From Roseimicrobium sp. ORNL1 (GTDB lineage: Bacteria > Verrucomicrobiota > Verrucomicrobiia > Verrucomicrobiales > Verrucomicrobiaceae), in contig NZ_CP049143.1 in assembly GCF_011044495.1 (NCBI RefSeq), forward strand, positions 1,984,001 through 2,048,000: DNA of 64,000 bases, given 5' to 3'. A model generated the notes under the pieces. The model saw only the letters and a program-made list of their open reading frames with translations. It did not search any database and was not told the DNA's origin. Every line of letters begins with the position of its first letter. The stretch's first letter is position 1. Below are positions 1 through 7,298 of the stretch, one piece after another. A program made the position numbers and the translations under genes.

Positions 1-1140
1 TTCCGCGGTCCCGGCAGTGCAGCCTATGCAGCCGATGCCGTCGCACCCGCGAAGCCCAAGATCGACTGGAGCGCGTCGCTACCCGGTCGTGGCCTCGCGA
101 GTCCGATCATTGTAGGGGACAAGGTCTTCGTCACTTGCTCCAGCGGACCCGGACAGGAGCTTCTGCATGTGATCTGCTTCAAGGCTTCTGATGGCTCCAA
201 GGTATGGGAACGCCAGCTCAAGGCGACTGGTCGCACCATGACGCACGCCAAGACGGCGGTGGCAGCGTGCACGCCGTGCAGCGATGGGAAGCGCCTCTTC
301 GCGTTGTGGTCCTCCAATGACCTCGCGGCATTTGACCTCGATGGCAATTTGCTCTGGCTGCGTGGTCTCACCATCGACTACCCCAATGCCAGCAACAGCC
401 TTGGCATGGCTTCCTCTCCCATTGTGGTGGGTGAAACCGTGGTGACCATGATTGAGAACGACAGCGAGAGCTACACGCTTGGCATTGACGCCAACACGGG
501 TCGCAATCTCTGGAAGATGGAGCGTCCCAAGTCCGCGAACTGGACCAGCCCGCTCGTGTGGCAGGCCGACAAGAACAGTGCGCCCGTGACCTTGCTGCAA
601 TCTTCCAAAGGCATTGTGGCCGTGGACGCCGCCACGGGCAGCCGCCTCTGGGAATATGAAGACGGCGCCTCCACCATGTCCTCCAGCGTGGTGGCGGATG
701 GCGTGCTCTACGCCGCGTCCAAGGGCATCACCGCGCTGAAGCCCAAGACCAACGGCGAAGCTCCCGAGCAGCTCTGGCGTTCAGAACAGCTCAATCCCAG
801 CACCATCAGCCCTGTGGTGGTGGGAGATCACGTCTTCATCATCAACGGCGCTGGCGTGCTCAATGAAGCCAATCGCCTCACCGGCGAGCGCGGCTGGAAG
901 CTTCGCCTTACCGGTCCCTTCAGCGGCTCACCCGTGGCTGCCGGAAAGAACATCGTCGCCGTGAGTGAGAAAGGCGTGTTTCAAGTGGTGGACACCACCG
1001 CCAAGGAAGGTGCTGTGATTGCCACCCTGCAACTTCCCCTGAATGCCGAAACCAAGGAACTCGTGCTCAGCACTCCGGCGCTCAGTGGCAAGCATGTGTT
1101 TGTGCGCACGGACAGCACACTGTGGAGAATCGGTGAATAG
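1..1140 (+). CDS. PQQ-binding-like beta-propeller protein, 5' truncated by window edge
   Basis: The frame is open from base 1 (begins FRGPGS) and ends at TAG 1138-1140, so the start lies outside the window and at least 379 residues are present. Repeated blade motifs are visible: a run of SPIIVGDKVFVTC, then ASDGSKVWERQL, DLDGNLLWLRGL, DANTGRNLWKMERP, DAATGSRLWEYEDG and LTGERGWKLRL. Each couples a 'G..LW' strand to a 'V.VGD.V' strand, as in PQQ-dependent dehydrogenase and BamB-type propellers. The opening FRGP matches the start of the mature region in many secreted planctomycete and verrucomicrobial propeller proteins. No catalytic residues of true quinoprotein dehydrogenases can be recognised, so a scaffold or BamB-like role is as likely as an enzyme. 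An internal ATG at 169 is possible but unlikely because conserved propeller sequence precedes it. Confidence 0.85.
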   Translation, partial: FRGPGSAAYAADAVAPAKPKIDWSASLPGRGLASPIIVGDKVFVTCSSGPGQELLHVICFKASDGSKVWERQLKATGRTMTHAKTAVAACTPCSDGKRLFALWSSNDLAAFDLDGNLLWLRGLTIDYPNASNSLGMASSPIVVGETVVTMIENDSESYTLGIDANTGRNLWKMERPKSANWTSPLVWQADKNSAPVTLLQSSKGIVAVDAATGSRLWEYEDGASTMSSSVVADGVLYAASKGITALKPKTNGEAPEQLWRSEQLNPSTISPVVVGDHVFIINGAGVLNEANRLTGERGWKLRLTGPFSGSPVAAGKNIVAVSEKGVFQVVDTTAKEGAVIATLQLPLNAETKELVLSTPALSGKHVFVRTDSTLWRIGE

Positions 1141-1186
1141 CTGGCGTGAGGATTGGTAACCACTCAAGTTCTTCAACGCAGTGCAG

Positions 1187-1278
1187 CCCTGGGAGCGCTG
1201 GCCTCTGGCCGGCGTATTCATCGACGTCGCGAGACGTAGCTATGCAAATACGCCGACGGGACGTCAGCGCTCCCAGGG
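1187..1278. repeat. Imperfect palindromic element (inverted repeat)
   Basis: The arms CCCTGGGAGCGCTG (1187-1200) and CAGCGCTCCCAGGG (1265-1278) are perfect reverse complements. An inner pair CGGCGTATT / AATACGCCG lies inside them, and the centre carries a short GACGT...AGACGT dyad. The element sits between two convergent genes. It could act as a bidirectional terminator-like structure or be a MITE/REP relative, but there is no T-tract next to the outer stem. Confidence 0.7.
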
Positions 1279-1325
1279 CCGCGTCTGGCATGCGCAATCA
1301 CTAGCCAGTTCAACTGTCGCACCGC

Positions 1326-2399
1326 TCACTGGCGCACCGTCGCACCGACTCTTCTCCACAGCATTCCCACAAATAGCGGAAACTCATCCCGTGCCCGGTT
1401 CTCCGCGCGCGCCCGCGGTCCTGGCTGGCTTTGCTTGTCTGAGTGCCACTCCTCAAACCCCGCGAGCATGAAGCCCGCGCTGAGGGCGCAATACATGAGA
1501 TCCGAGAGGCTCTTGTGAAAGGAGGTGGTGCTCTCGCTCTGCGCCTGCCCCGGGTGCATCACAATGGGGATGCTCGTGGGCGAGCTGTACGCATCCACGC
1601 GGCGGTACTGGATCTTGTTCTCCTCATCAAAGCCCCATGCGGTCTGGCGCGGGATGCGGAAGCAGGGGTGATTTAGCACCCACAGCATGCGGCCGCCGTC
1701 ACGGAGCACCTTCGCGGCTGACACGCACACCCTGTCCAGATGCTCCATGTTTTGCAGTGCGAGAATGCTGGAGACTGCATCGAAAGGTCCAAGGTTTTTC
1801 AAGTCCGCCGCATCACGCGTGACATAGTGGATGGGGGTGGGCGAAGGATACTCCTGCGCGCGACGCACCAACGATGAGGAAGCGTCCAACCCGGTTACCT
1901 TCGCTCCGTGTTCTGACAGAGCGCGGGTAAAGACACCCTGCCCGCAGCCGAGGTCCAGAATGGACTCATCCCGCTTCGGACGCAGCATGTCCAACGCGCA
2001 GGGAATCACGATGCGCTGATACAGCTCCGAACCCTGCGCGCCGATGATCTTGTCATACCAATCCGCGGACTTCTCCCAGGACGTGCCATGTGCGGAGGCG
2101 TCGCGTGGTTTTCCTGTGTGCGCACGGGAAGGGGACTTGTGAGTGTGAGGCCCGCTCTTGGGCCTGCGCTCGCCTTCGTAGGGGCGTTCACGGTCTCTGT
2201 CTCCTGCTCTATCCCGCTCGCGGGGTTCATCCTTCCTGCCCTTGTAGTTCGAGTGAGAAGGACCCGGGCCAGACTTCTTCCAAGGACCAGCACCAGACCC
2301 GGCTCCGGCACCTGTGCCCGAGCCACCTCCAGCCTCCGAGTCACGTCGCGGGCGACGGGGAGGTTGATTGGAATGGGAATCGCGTTTCTGCCAGGGCAT
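1326..2399 (-). CDS. Class I SAM-dependent methyltransferase with long basic N-terminal tail
   Basis: 357 residues, ATG start at 2399. Residues 1-107 are low complexity and rich in R, G, S, P and D/E, with no fold apparent. The methyltransferase domain starts near 110. Motif I is ILDLGCGQG at about 147-155, followed by the acidic ribose-binding position in VTGLDAS. Then come DAADL, a 'DAVSSILALQNMEHLD' motif IV/post-motif and VLRDGGRMLWVLNHP. This is a Methyltransf_11/25-type fold, and the substrate cannot be deduced. The tail resembles RNA-binding, disordered extensions, so an RNA or ribosomal substrate is possible, but this is inference. It stands alone and converges with the propeller gene. 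Confidence 0.85.
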   Translation of the reverse strand: MPWQKRDSHSNQPPRRPRRDSEAGGGSGTGAGAGSGAGPWKKSGPGPSHSNYKGRKDEPRERDRAGDRDRERPYEGERRPKSGPHTHKSPSRAHTGKPRDASAHGTSWEKSADWYDKIIGAQGSELYQRIVIPCALDMLRPKRDESILDLGCGQGVFTRALSEHGAKVTGLDASSSLVRRAQEYPSPTPIHYVTRDAADLKNLGPFDAVSSILALQNMEHLDRVCVSAAKVLRDGGRMLWVLNHPCFRIPRQTAWGFDEENKIQYRRVDAYSSPTSIPIVMHPGQAQSESTTSFHKSLSDLMYCALSAGFMLAGFEEWHSDKQSQPGPRARAENRARDEFPLFVGMLWRRVGATVRQ

Positions 2400-2484
2400 C
2401 CAATGCGATCCATCGATTAGATGGCATTGTCAATCCTCGCTACACGTAGGTTGCATCACCCCAGTGACGCAGAATCGCGCGGTT

Positions 2485-2541
2485 ATTTGGAGTGCTGGAG
2501 CTTGCTCCAGCTTTCCGCAGGCAGCTTGCTGCCGTGAAGCC
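2485..2541 (-). repeat. Dispersed double-hairpin repeat, copy 1 (GGAGCAAGCTCC family)
   Basis: Read on the minus strand this is a GGCTTCACGGCAGCAAGCTGCC stem followed by CTGGAGCAAGCTCCAG and then CACTCCAAAT. Both stems are palindromes around an AA centre. It is nearly identical over 57 bases to the copy at 42916-42972. With the opposite-orientation copy at 2593-2643 it forms an inverted pair flanking about 50 bases. The intergenic DNA from 2400 to 2693 holds nothing else that I can recognise. Confidence 0.85.
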
Positions 2542-2592
2542 AACGGCTGCGTGGTAATCGTCGATGACGTGGAAAATCATGGGTAGCTTCGC

Positions 2593-2643
2593 GCAGAGCA
2601 AGCTCTGCTCCCAAAAGCTGGAGCAAGCTCCAGCACTCCAAAT
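2593..2643 (+). repeat. Dispersed double-hairpin repeat, copy 2
   Basis: The order is GCAGAGCAAGCTCTGC, a CCCAAAA spacer, CTGGAGCAAGCTCCAG, then CACTCCAAAT. The second stem and the tail match copies 1 and 3. The first stem has changed (AGAGC/GCTCT instead of GCAGC/GCTGC) but remains self-complementary, which is compensatory variation suggesting that structure rather than sequence is kept. Confidence 0.8.
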
Positions 2644-2693
2644 CATTCGCGCGACGACACAGCGCTTGGCTTCAAAGCAAAACTCCAGCCATC

Positions 2694-3386
2694 TTACTTC
2701 TTCGGCGCCTTGATCGAGAAGTCGTCGTACTGCACGTCCACCGCATTGGTGGTCAGGCTGATGAGGGTCTTCGAGTCATGGTTGATGCCCTCGGACTTGA
2801 AGCTGCCTACGGCCTTGCCGTCGATGCTCACGAAGATTTCATCGCCGCGCGTGACGACCACCAGCGTGTGCCAGTCCTGCAGGGAGAGATCCACGGGCAG
2901 GCTCTTGTTCTTGCCCTTCAGCATTTCCTTTTCTTCCGCGCTCAGACCTTCCGGGGTCTTCTTCTTTTCATAGATGTCATTGCGGAAGTTGCCGGTCTTG
3001 GCATCGCCGATGTTCACGGCCTTGGGGCTCACGTTCACATTGCAGATGTGGCCAGCGTGGGAGCCCTTGTAGCCCTTGTCGTCGAACCAGAGATTGAAGC
3101 TCTTGGCCTTGTCGCTCGTGTAGCGGAACTTCACCGAAACCTGGAGGTCGCGCTCGGGCTCGATGACCACATTGTCCACGGCGGAGTGGTCGGACCCTTC
3201 CGGGGTGATGCCGTTCAGCACGCCATCCTTCACCACACTGCCGCTCTTGTAGTGTCCCCAGCGCTTGCCGAAGCCGTCTTTGGCAAAGTCATCGGAAAAA
3301 ATTTCGCGGGAGTAGCTGCCGATGGGTTCGGCGAAGGCCACGGTGGCGGTGAGAGAAAGCAGGAGACAGGGAAGCAGTGTTTTCAT
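2694..3386 (-). CDS. Secreted LamG/3-keto-disaccharide-hydrolase-like protein
   Basis: 230 residues from ATG 3386. This start is preferred because MKTLLPCLLLSLTATVAFA is a clean signal peptide, whereas the longer open frame to 3515 adds 43 unconvincing residues. The mature protein has the beta-jelly-roll order typical of DUF1080/LamG domains: EIFSDDF near the N-terminus, GHYKSGSVVKDGVLNG, VKFRYTSDKAKSFNLWFDD, LQDWHTLVVVTRGDEIFVSIDG and a C-terminal VQYDDFSIKAPKK. Such domains are common in secreted verrucomicrobial proteins acting on or binding glycans. No catalytic residues can be assigned. The gene is monocistronic, and a strong minus-strand terminator hairpin lies about 115 bases upstream of its start. 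Confidence 0.75.
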   Translation of the reverse strand: MKTLLPCLLLSLTATVAFAEPIGSYSREIFSDDFAKDGFGKRWGHYKSGSVVKDGVLNGITPEGSDHSAVDNVVIEPERDLQVSVKFRYTSDKAKSFNLWFDDKGYKGSHAGHICNVNVSPKAVNIGDAKTGNFRNDIYEKKKTPEGLSAEEKEMLKGKNKSLPVDLSLQDWHTLVVVTRGDEIFVSIDGKAVGSFKSEGINHDSKTLISLTTNAVDVQYDDFSIKAPKK

Positions 3387-3495
3387 TGGAAATGACAGAT
3401 GGGCCAGCCTTAACGCGCAGGTGGTGACCATTCTACGGAAATGATCCGGAAATTGAACTCCGCAAGAGTCGAGCAGTGCTTCGACAACGCATGTC

Positions 3496-3528
3496 AAAAA
3501 AGAAGCCGCACCCACTCGGGTGCGGCTT
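3496..3528 (-). terminator. Strong intrinsic terminator read leftwards
   Basis: The perfect 11-bp stem AAGCCGCACCC (3503-3513) / GGGTGCGGCTT (3518-3528) has a 4-base loop. On the minus strand it is followed by C and six T residues (3501-3496). The opposite reading has only TTTT then GG. No annotated minus-strand gene lies immediately upstream of it, which is why a small RNA is proposed below. Confidence 0.8.
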
Positions 3529-3703
3529 TTGGTAGTGTGCTCTACCTCAAGTTGAAGTGATCTTAGAAATTGGCTGACCCTTAGAAAAAAAATCGCTAGG
3601 AGTCGGTTTTAAAAATTATTGAATTACTTTGTAGGAGATTCGGAAATTTAGCAAGCATTTCTGAATCGCAGAAGTGATAATAAAGCTGTTTTTTAGAAAG
3701 TCT
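3497..3703 (-). ncRNA. Candidate small RNA or 5' leader in AT-rich gap
   Basis: The 392-base gap 3387-3778 is strikingly AT-rich between about 3535 and 3778 compared with its neighbours, and has no plausible ORF. On the minus strand a consensus TATAAT (3715-3710) precedes about 200 bases ending at the strong terminator. The -35 hexamer 17 bases upstream of it is poor. A GGTAG/CTACC mini-stem lies just before the terminator. This would be a free-standing sRNA of about 205 nt, or a terminated leader of the gene at 2694-3386. No Rfam family was recognised. Confidence 0.35.
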
Positions 3704-3778
3704 ACAGGAATTATAAATATTTATGCAGTCCTGATTTGCATCCTTGGCTTAGTGGTACAATATTGGTAGGTTGGTCTC

Positions 3779-4306
3779 ATGATGCGGCTCACGTTGAGCT
3801 ACCTACTGAGAGTCCTGCTGGTGGCCGCCGTGGTTCTGCCTGTTGCAGGGCTGTTGAATTTCCGTGGGCTGACCGGACACTGGATTCCAATTCGGGAGGT
3901 GGAATCGTTGAGCAATCCCATCCCTGTGAAAGCCTGGACGACCGGGGGGCTTCAGTTAGATGACGGTCGCCTGTTGCCGTTGCCTGATGTGATGGCGCTT
4001 CCAGAGAAAAGCGCTGCCCTTTCTGAAGCCACCCAACGTGGCGTGGAGATCTCGCAAGATGGCCGCGTTTTAGGGCTGGTGAGAGTGCATCATTGGTGTG
4101 GCAACGACCCGGTCCGCGAACATGTGGCAAAGGTCGATCTCGCTGACATGCTCATCTTTGTTGGAGAAGCCACTCCGGTGAAACCTCTGAGTGATTGGCA
4201 AAAGGAACTGCGTGCGGTTAACCCTTCCTCCCGGTTCGGAAAGTATGGGTGGAATATCAGCCAGTACTGCACCTTTCACAGCTGGCGATCCAGGGATGGT
4301 GAGTGA
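3779..4306 (+). CDS. Hypothetical membrane-anchored or secreted protein
   Basis: 175 residues, starting MM at 3779. An N-terminal hydrophobic segment (LLRVLLVAAVVLPVAGLL) could be an uncleaved anchor or signal. The rest is soluble with no recognisable family: it holds a DDGRLLPLPDVMALPE stretch and ends in a Trp/Cys-containing segment NISQYCTFHSW. Two cysteines (VHHWCGND and SQYCTF) could form a disulfide outside the membrane. Coding potential is supported by normal high-GC codon use, in sharp contrast to the AT-rich DNA just upstream. Confidence 0.55.
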   Translation: MMRLTLSYLLRVLLVAAVVLPVAGLLNFRGLTGHWIPIREVESLSNPIPVKAWTTGGLQLDDGRLLPLPDVMALPEKSAALSEATQRGVEISQDGRVLGLVRVHHWCGNDPVREHVAKVDLADMLIFVGEATPVKPLSDWQKELRAVNPSSRFGKYGWNISQYCTFHSWRSRDGE

Positions 4307-4352
4307 GAACTGATCCGGCAAGGTCCCGGCGCTTCGACCTCTGCCCTCCTCC

Positions 4353-5147
4353 TCACACCGCAATCTCCGCCTTGATGGCCGGATGCGGGTCGTAGCCTTC
4401 GAGGGTAAAATCCTCGAACTTGAAGGCATCGATGTCCTTCACGTCCGGATTGATGCGCATGGTCGGCAGGGGACGCGGCTCGCGGGTGAGCTGAAGACGA
4501 GCCTGCTCAAGATGGTTCTTGTACAGGTGCAGGTCGCCGAAGGTGTGCACGAAGTCGCCCGGCTGCAGGTCGCATACCTGGGCCACCATCATGGTGAGCA
4601 ACGCATAGCTCGCAATGTTAAAGGGCACACCGAGGAAAAGGTCCGCACTGCGCTGGTAGAGCTGGCAGCTCAGCTTGCCGTTGTCCACGAAGAACTGGAA
4701 CATCAAATGGCACGGCGGCAGGGCCATGTCCTCGATGTGGGCCACATTCCACGCGCTCACGATGTGGCGGCGTGAATACGGCGAAGTCTTGATGCGCTGG
4801 ATGACATCCGCGATCTGGTCGTGCTCGCGCCCATCCGCACCCCTCCACCTGCGCCACTGCGCGCCATACACGGGGCCGAGATTGCCTTCCTCATCCGCCC
4901 ACTCATCCCAGATGGTGACCTTGTTTTCGTGGAGGTACTTGATGTTCGTGTCCCCCTTCAGGAACCACAGGAGCTCGTGGATGATGCTGCGCAAGTGCAG
5001 CTTCTTCGTCGTCAGGCAGGGGAAGCCTGCGCTCAGGTCGTAGCGCGACTGCTCGCCGAAGACCGAGTACGCGCCCACGCCGGTGCGGTCCTCACGGAAG
5101 CTTCCGTGATCGAGCACTTTGCGGAGGAGGCGGTGATATTCGTCCAT
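4353..5147 (-). CDS. thyA: Thymidylate synthase
   Basis: 264 residues, the same length as E. coli ThyA. It converts dUMP to dTMP with methylene-tetrahydrofolate in the cytoplasm. I chose ATG 5147 ([15 protein letters not shown]) because it aligns with the family N-terminus; an in-frame codon at 5183 would add 12 unrelated residues. Conserved elements are [52 protein letters not shown], the paired arginines in SPYSRRHIV, catalytic Cys146 in [10 protein letters not shown], the dUMP contacts in [24 protein letters not shown] and the C-terminal [14 protein letters not shown]. dfrA is not adjacent. Confidence 0.97.
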   Translation of the reverse strand: MDEYHRLLRKVLDHGSFREDRTGVGAYSVFGEQSRYDLSAGFPCLTTKKLHLRSIIHELLWFLKGDTNIKYLHENKVTIWDEWADEEGNLGPVYGAQWRRWRGADGREHDQIADVIQRIKTSPYSRRHIVSAWNVAHIEDMALPPCHLMFQFFVDNGKLSCQLYQRSADLFLGVPFNIASYALLTMMVAQVCDLQPGDFVHTFGDLHLYKNHLEQARLQLTREPRPLPTMRINPDVKDIDAFKFEDFTLEGYDPHPAIKAEIAV

Positions 5148-5316
5148 GGCAGGAGGATGAAGCACAGCCGGGGGCGACTGCAATATTCGAATCTAAAACG
5201 TTACGGCGGGGCGAATGGGGGAGGGCACTTCTGATTTGGGTCGGGATCTTTTTGTTCGTGCCTTGCACCCACCGGTTTCGATAGTATGCCCCGGTAAATC
5301 CGACCGGACTCTCTGC

Positions 5317-5808
5317 ATGATGGCAAAAATCTTCACGCTGCTTTTCATCCTCGCCGGACTGGGACTCCTCGTGCTCGGCGTCGTGCGGTACAGGGAGGGC
5401 AAGGCCAGCAACAGTTGGACCGAAGTGCCCGCCAAGGTGGAGAGCGCGGACATGGGCAGGACGAAAAACAAAACCGCAGGGTCCCGCTACCACGCGCACG
5501 TCACGTACACCTATGAGGTGCAGGGCGTGTCCTACACGAGCAGGCGTGTGGGCCTGGCCGGGCAGGAGTCCGGCAGCGAGAATCATGCGCAGAGCCTGCT
5601 GAAGCAATATCCCGTGGGCAGCACTGTGAAAGCCTACTATGACCCCACGAGGCCCGAGAAGGCGGTGCTCATCCGTGGCGTGGGCTCCAGCGTGTGGACA
5701 GTTTTTGTGGTGGGTCTGGTCTTCCTGGGCATGGGCGGGTACCTCACGCTTCGTGGACTGACGCGACTGTTCGCCGGTGCGAAAGCAAGCCCTGCACGGG
5801 CGTCTTGA
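5317..5808 (+). CDS. DUF3592 membrane protein (first of a tandem pair)
   Basis: 163 residues from ATG 5317 (MMAKIFTLLF). The longer frame from 5215 has no support. There are two membrane helices, about residues 5-21 (TLLFILAGLGLLVLGVV) and 125-146 (VWTVFVVGLVFLGMGGYL). The extracytoplasmic domain between them has the DUF3592 signature: SWTEVPAKVESAD, then YTYEVQGVSYTSRRV, YPVGSTVKAYYDPTRPEKAVL. Function of the family is unknown. The next gene is a paralog with the same architecture about 115 bases downstream, so local duplication is likely. Confidence 0.85.
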   Translation: MMAKIFTLLFILAGLGLLVLGVVRYREGKASNSWTEVPAKVESADMGRTKNKTAGSRYHAHVTYTYEVQGVSYTSRRVGLAGQESGSENHAQSLLKQYPVGSTVKAYYDPTRPEKAVLIRGVGSSVWTVFVVGLVFLGMGGYLTLRGLTRLFAGAKASPARAS

Positions 5809-5923
5809 TCGTGCATCCCGCTGAGGTGGTGCGGCTGCTGAAATGGGGGCTTCGGGAATCGCGCCTTGCGCAGCACCACTTCCCAATCATCTGTCAGCAA
5901 AAAGCCATTTCCTTTCGCACTGA

Positions 5924-6418
5924 ATGACAGAAAAAGCCGCCTCCTCCAGTCAGCTCTTCTCAATCATCCTATCCCTCGCCGGTCTTCTGATCTTGGTGGA
6001 GGGGTGGAAGTTGCTGGCGCAGGTGAAGGAGTGCAGCCGTTGGAGCGAGATTGATGCGCAGGTCCAGAGCTCCAAAGTGAGCGAGACCTCAGCAAGTAAA
6101 AAACGTTATCGCGCCGATATCACCTACACCTACACTGTACGCGGGGACACACACACCAGTCATCAGGTGCTTTTGGATAGGGACTGGAAGGCGCAGCGCA
6201 AAAGTCACGTGCTGGAACTGCTTCAAGACTATCCTGTCGGCAAGACGGTGAAGGCCTACCATGACCCAAACAATTCCGGGAATGCGATACTCATTCGTCC
6301 GAATATCACGGGCGTCTATGTGCTCTTTGGGGCGGGCAGCGTATTTCTTGGAGGGGGTATCTACTTCGTGGTGTGGCACCTCCGAAGGAGGGCCCGCATG
6401 GTGATTCCAGCCACCTGA
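5924..6418 (+). CDS. DUF3592 membrane protein (second of a tandem pair)
   Basis: 164 residues, ATG 5924. It shares with the preceding gene the layout helix-domain-helix and the motifs WSEIDAQVQSS, YTYTVRGDTHTSHQV, YPVGKTVKAYHDPNNSGNAIL and GAGSVFLGGGIYF. The pair is diverged well beyond recent duplication. No enzymatic residues are evident. The two genes are probably co-transcribed, since no terminator is seen between them. Confidence 0.85.
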   Translation: MTEKAASSSQLFSIILSLAGLLILVEGWKLLAQVKECSRWSEIDAQVQSSKVSETSASKKRYRADITYTYTVRGDTHTSHQVLLDRDWKAQRKSHVLELLQDYPVGKTVKAYHDPNNSGNAILIRPNITGVYVLFGAGSVFLGGGIYFVVWHLRRRARMVIPAT

Positions 6419-6502
6419 GATGCGTGTGAAATCGAGGGCTCGCGCATCACAAATCGCGGCAGACGAACAATCATCAGAAAAGCCCCATCCTCTTTCGCTT
6501 CT

Positions 6503-7156
6503 ATGAATCTGAATCGACTCGCGCGCAACGCAGCCCTCACGCTCGGACTGGTACTCTTCTCCTGTGTTGGGGTGCGAGCCCAGGAGCAGGGCGTCATCGA
6601 TGACCCGGACGGCTACACGAATGTGCGCTCAAAGCCGGATACCAGCGCGCCGGTCGTTGCGAAGGTGAACACGGGCGAGGTCTTCACCTATGAGACTGAG
6701 GGCATCCCGCAGTATCCGAAATGGCTGAAGGTGACTCTCCCCTCTGGAAAGACGGGCTGGATGCATGCGAGCCGCATTGTCATTCGTGGCAACATGGAGG
6801 AACTCAAGGATGGCTCGCCCACCGATGAGATCAACATCTACGGCAAGGGAAAGGGAATCGACTACTACCCGCTCGCGCGCGCCGCAGCTCGTGGCGAGCA
6901 GAATGCCATGGTGCAGTACTTCGGCATTGATGACACGGATGGCGCAGCGGCGGAGACGCATTTCTCCGTACTGCGCTCGGTGATTCATCTCCTGGGCGAT
7001 GACAAGCTGTCCGCCTTTCTGAAAACGAGGACGGCGCAGTATCGCAAGCACCTTTGGGAGAATCTCGAAGTGGAGCTCACCTTCTGGCCCTTTGAGCCGA
7101 CGGAATACCTGAACCGCCACTTTCCGAAATCGGTGAAGCTCCTGATTCCGGAGTAG
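6503..7156 (+). CDS. Secreted SH3-domain protein
   Basis: 217 residues. The signal peptide is about 1-27 (NAALTLGLVLFSCVGVRAQE). A bacterial SH3 domain (SH3_3 type) spans about 30-95: DPDGYTNVRSKPDTSAPVVAKV, VFTYETEG, WLKVTLPSGKTGWMHASRI. Residues 100-217 form a helical domain of unknown type, containing YPLARAAARGEQNAMVQYF. SH3b domains usually bind peptidoglycan or cell-surface peptides, so a periplasmic role is likely. No catalytic motif is seen. Confidence 0.8.
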   Translation: MNLNRLARNAALTLGLVLFSCVGVRAQEQGVIDDPDGYTNVRSKPDTSAPVVAKVNTGEVFTYETEGIPQYPKWLKVTLPSGKTGWMHASRIVIRGNMEELKDGSPTDEINIYGKGKGIDYYPLARAAARGEQNAMVQYFGIDDTDGAAAETHFSVLRSVIHLLGDDKLSAFLKTRTAQYRKHLWENLEVELTFWPFEPTEYLNRHFPKSVKLLIPE

Positions 7157-7298
7157 GGGGATCACAGCTTCCATGCAGCTCTGGGAAAAACTCCCTCGAA
7201 TCGATATTCTTCGATAGCTGCAAAACGCCCGGTTCGCGCAAGAACAACACTTGCCGTTTTCCCCGTCCTCAGGGAGACTAGCGGACGTTTCCCTATTC

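Noticed and set aside
2440-2646. 68-codon minus-strand open frame (WSAGACSSFWE...)
   Set aside because: It is simply the translation of the inverted double-hairpin repeats and would recur wherever they do.
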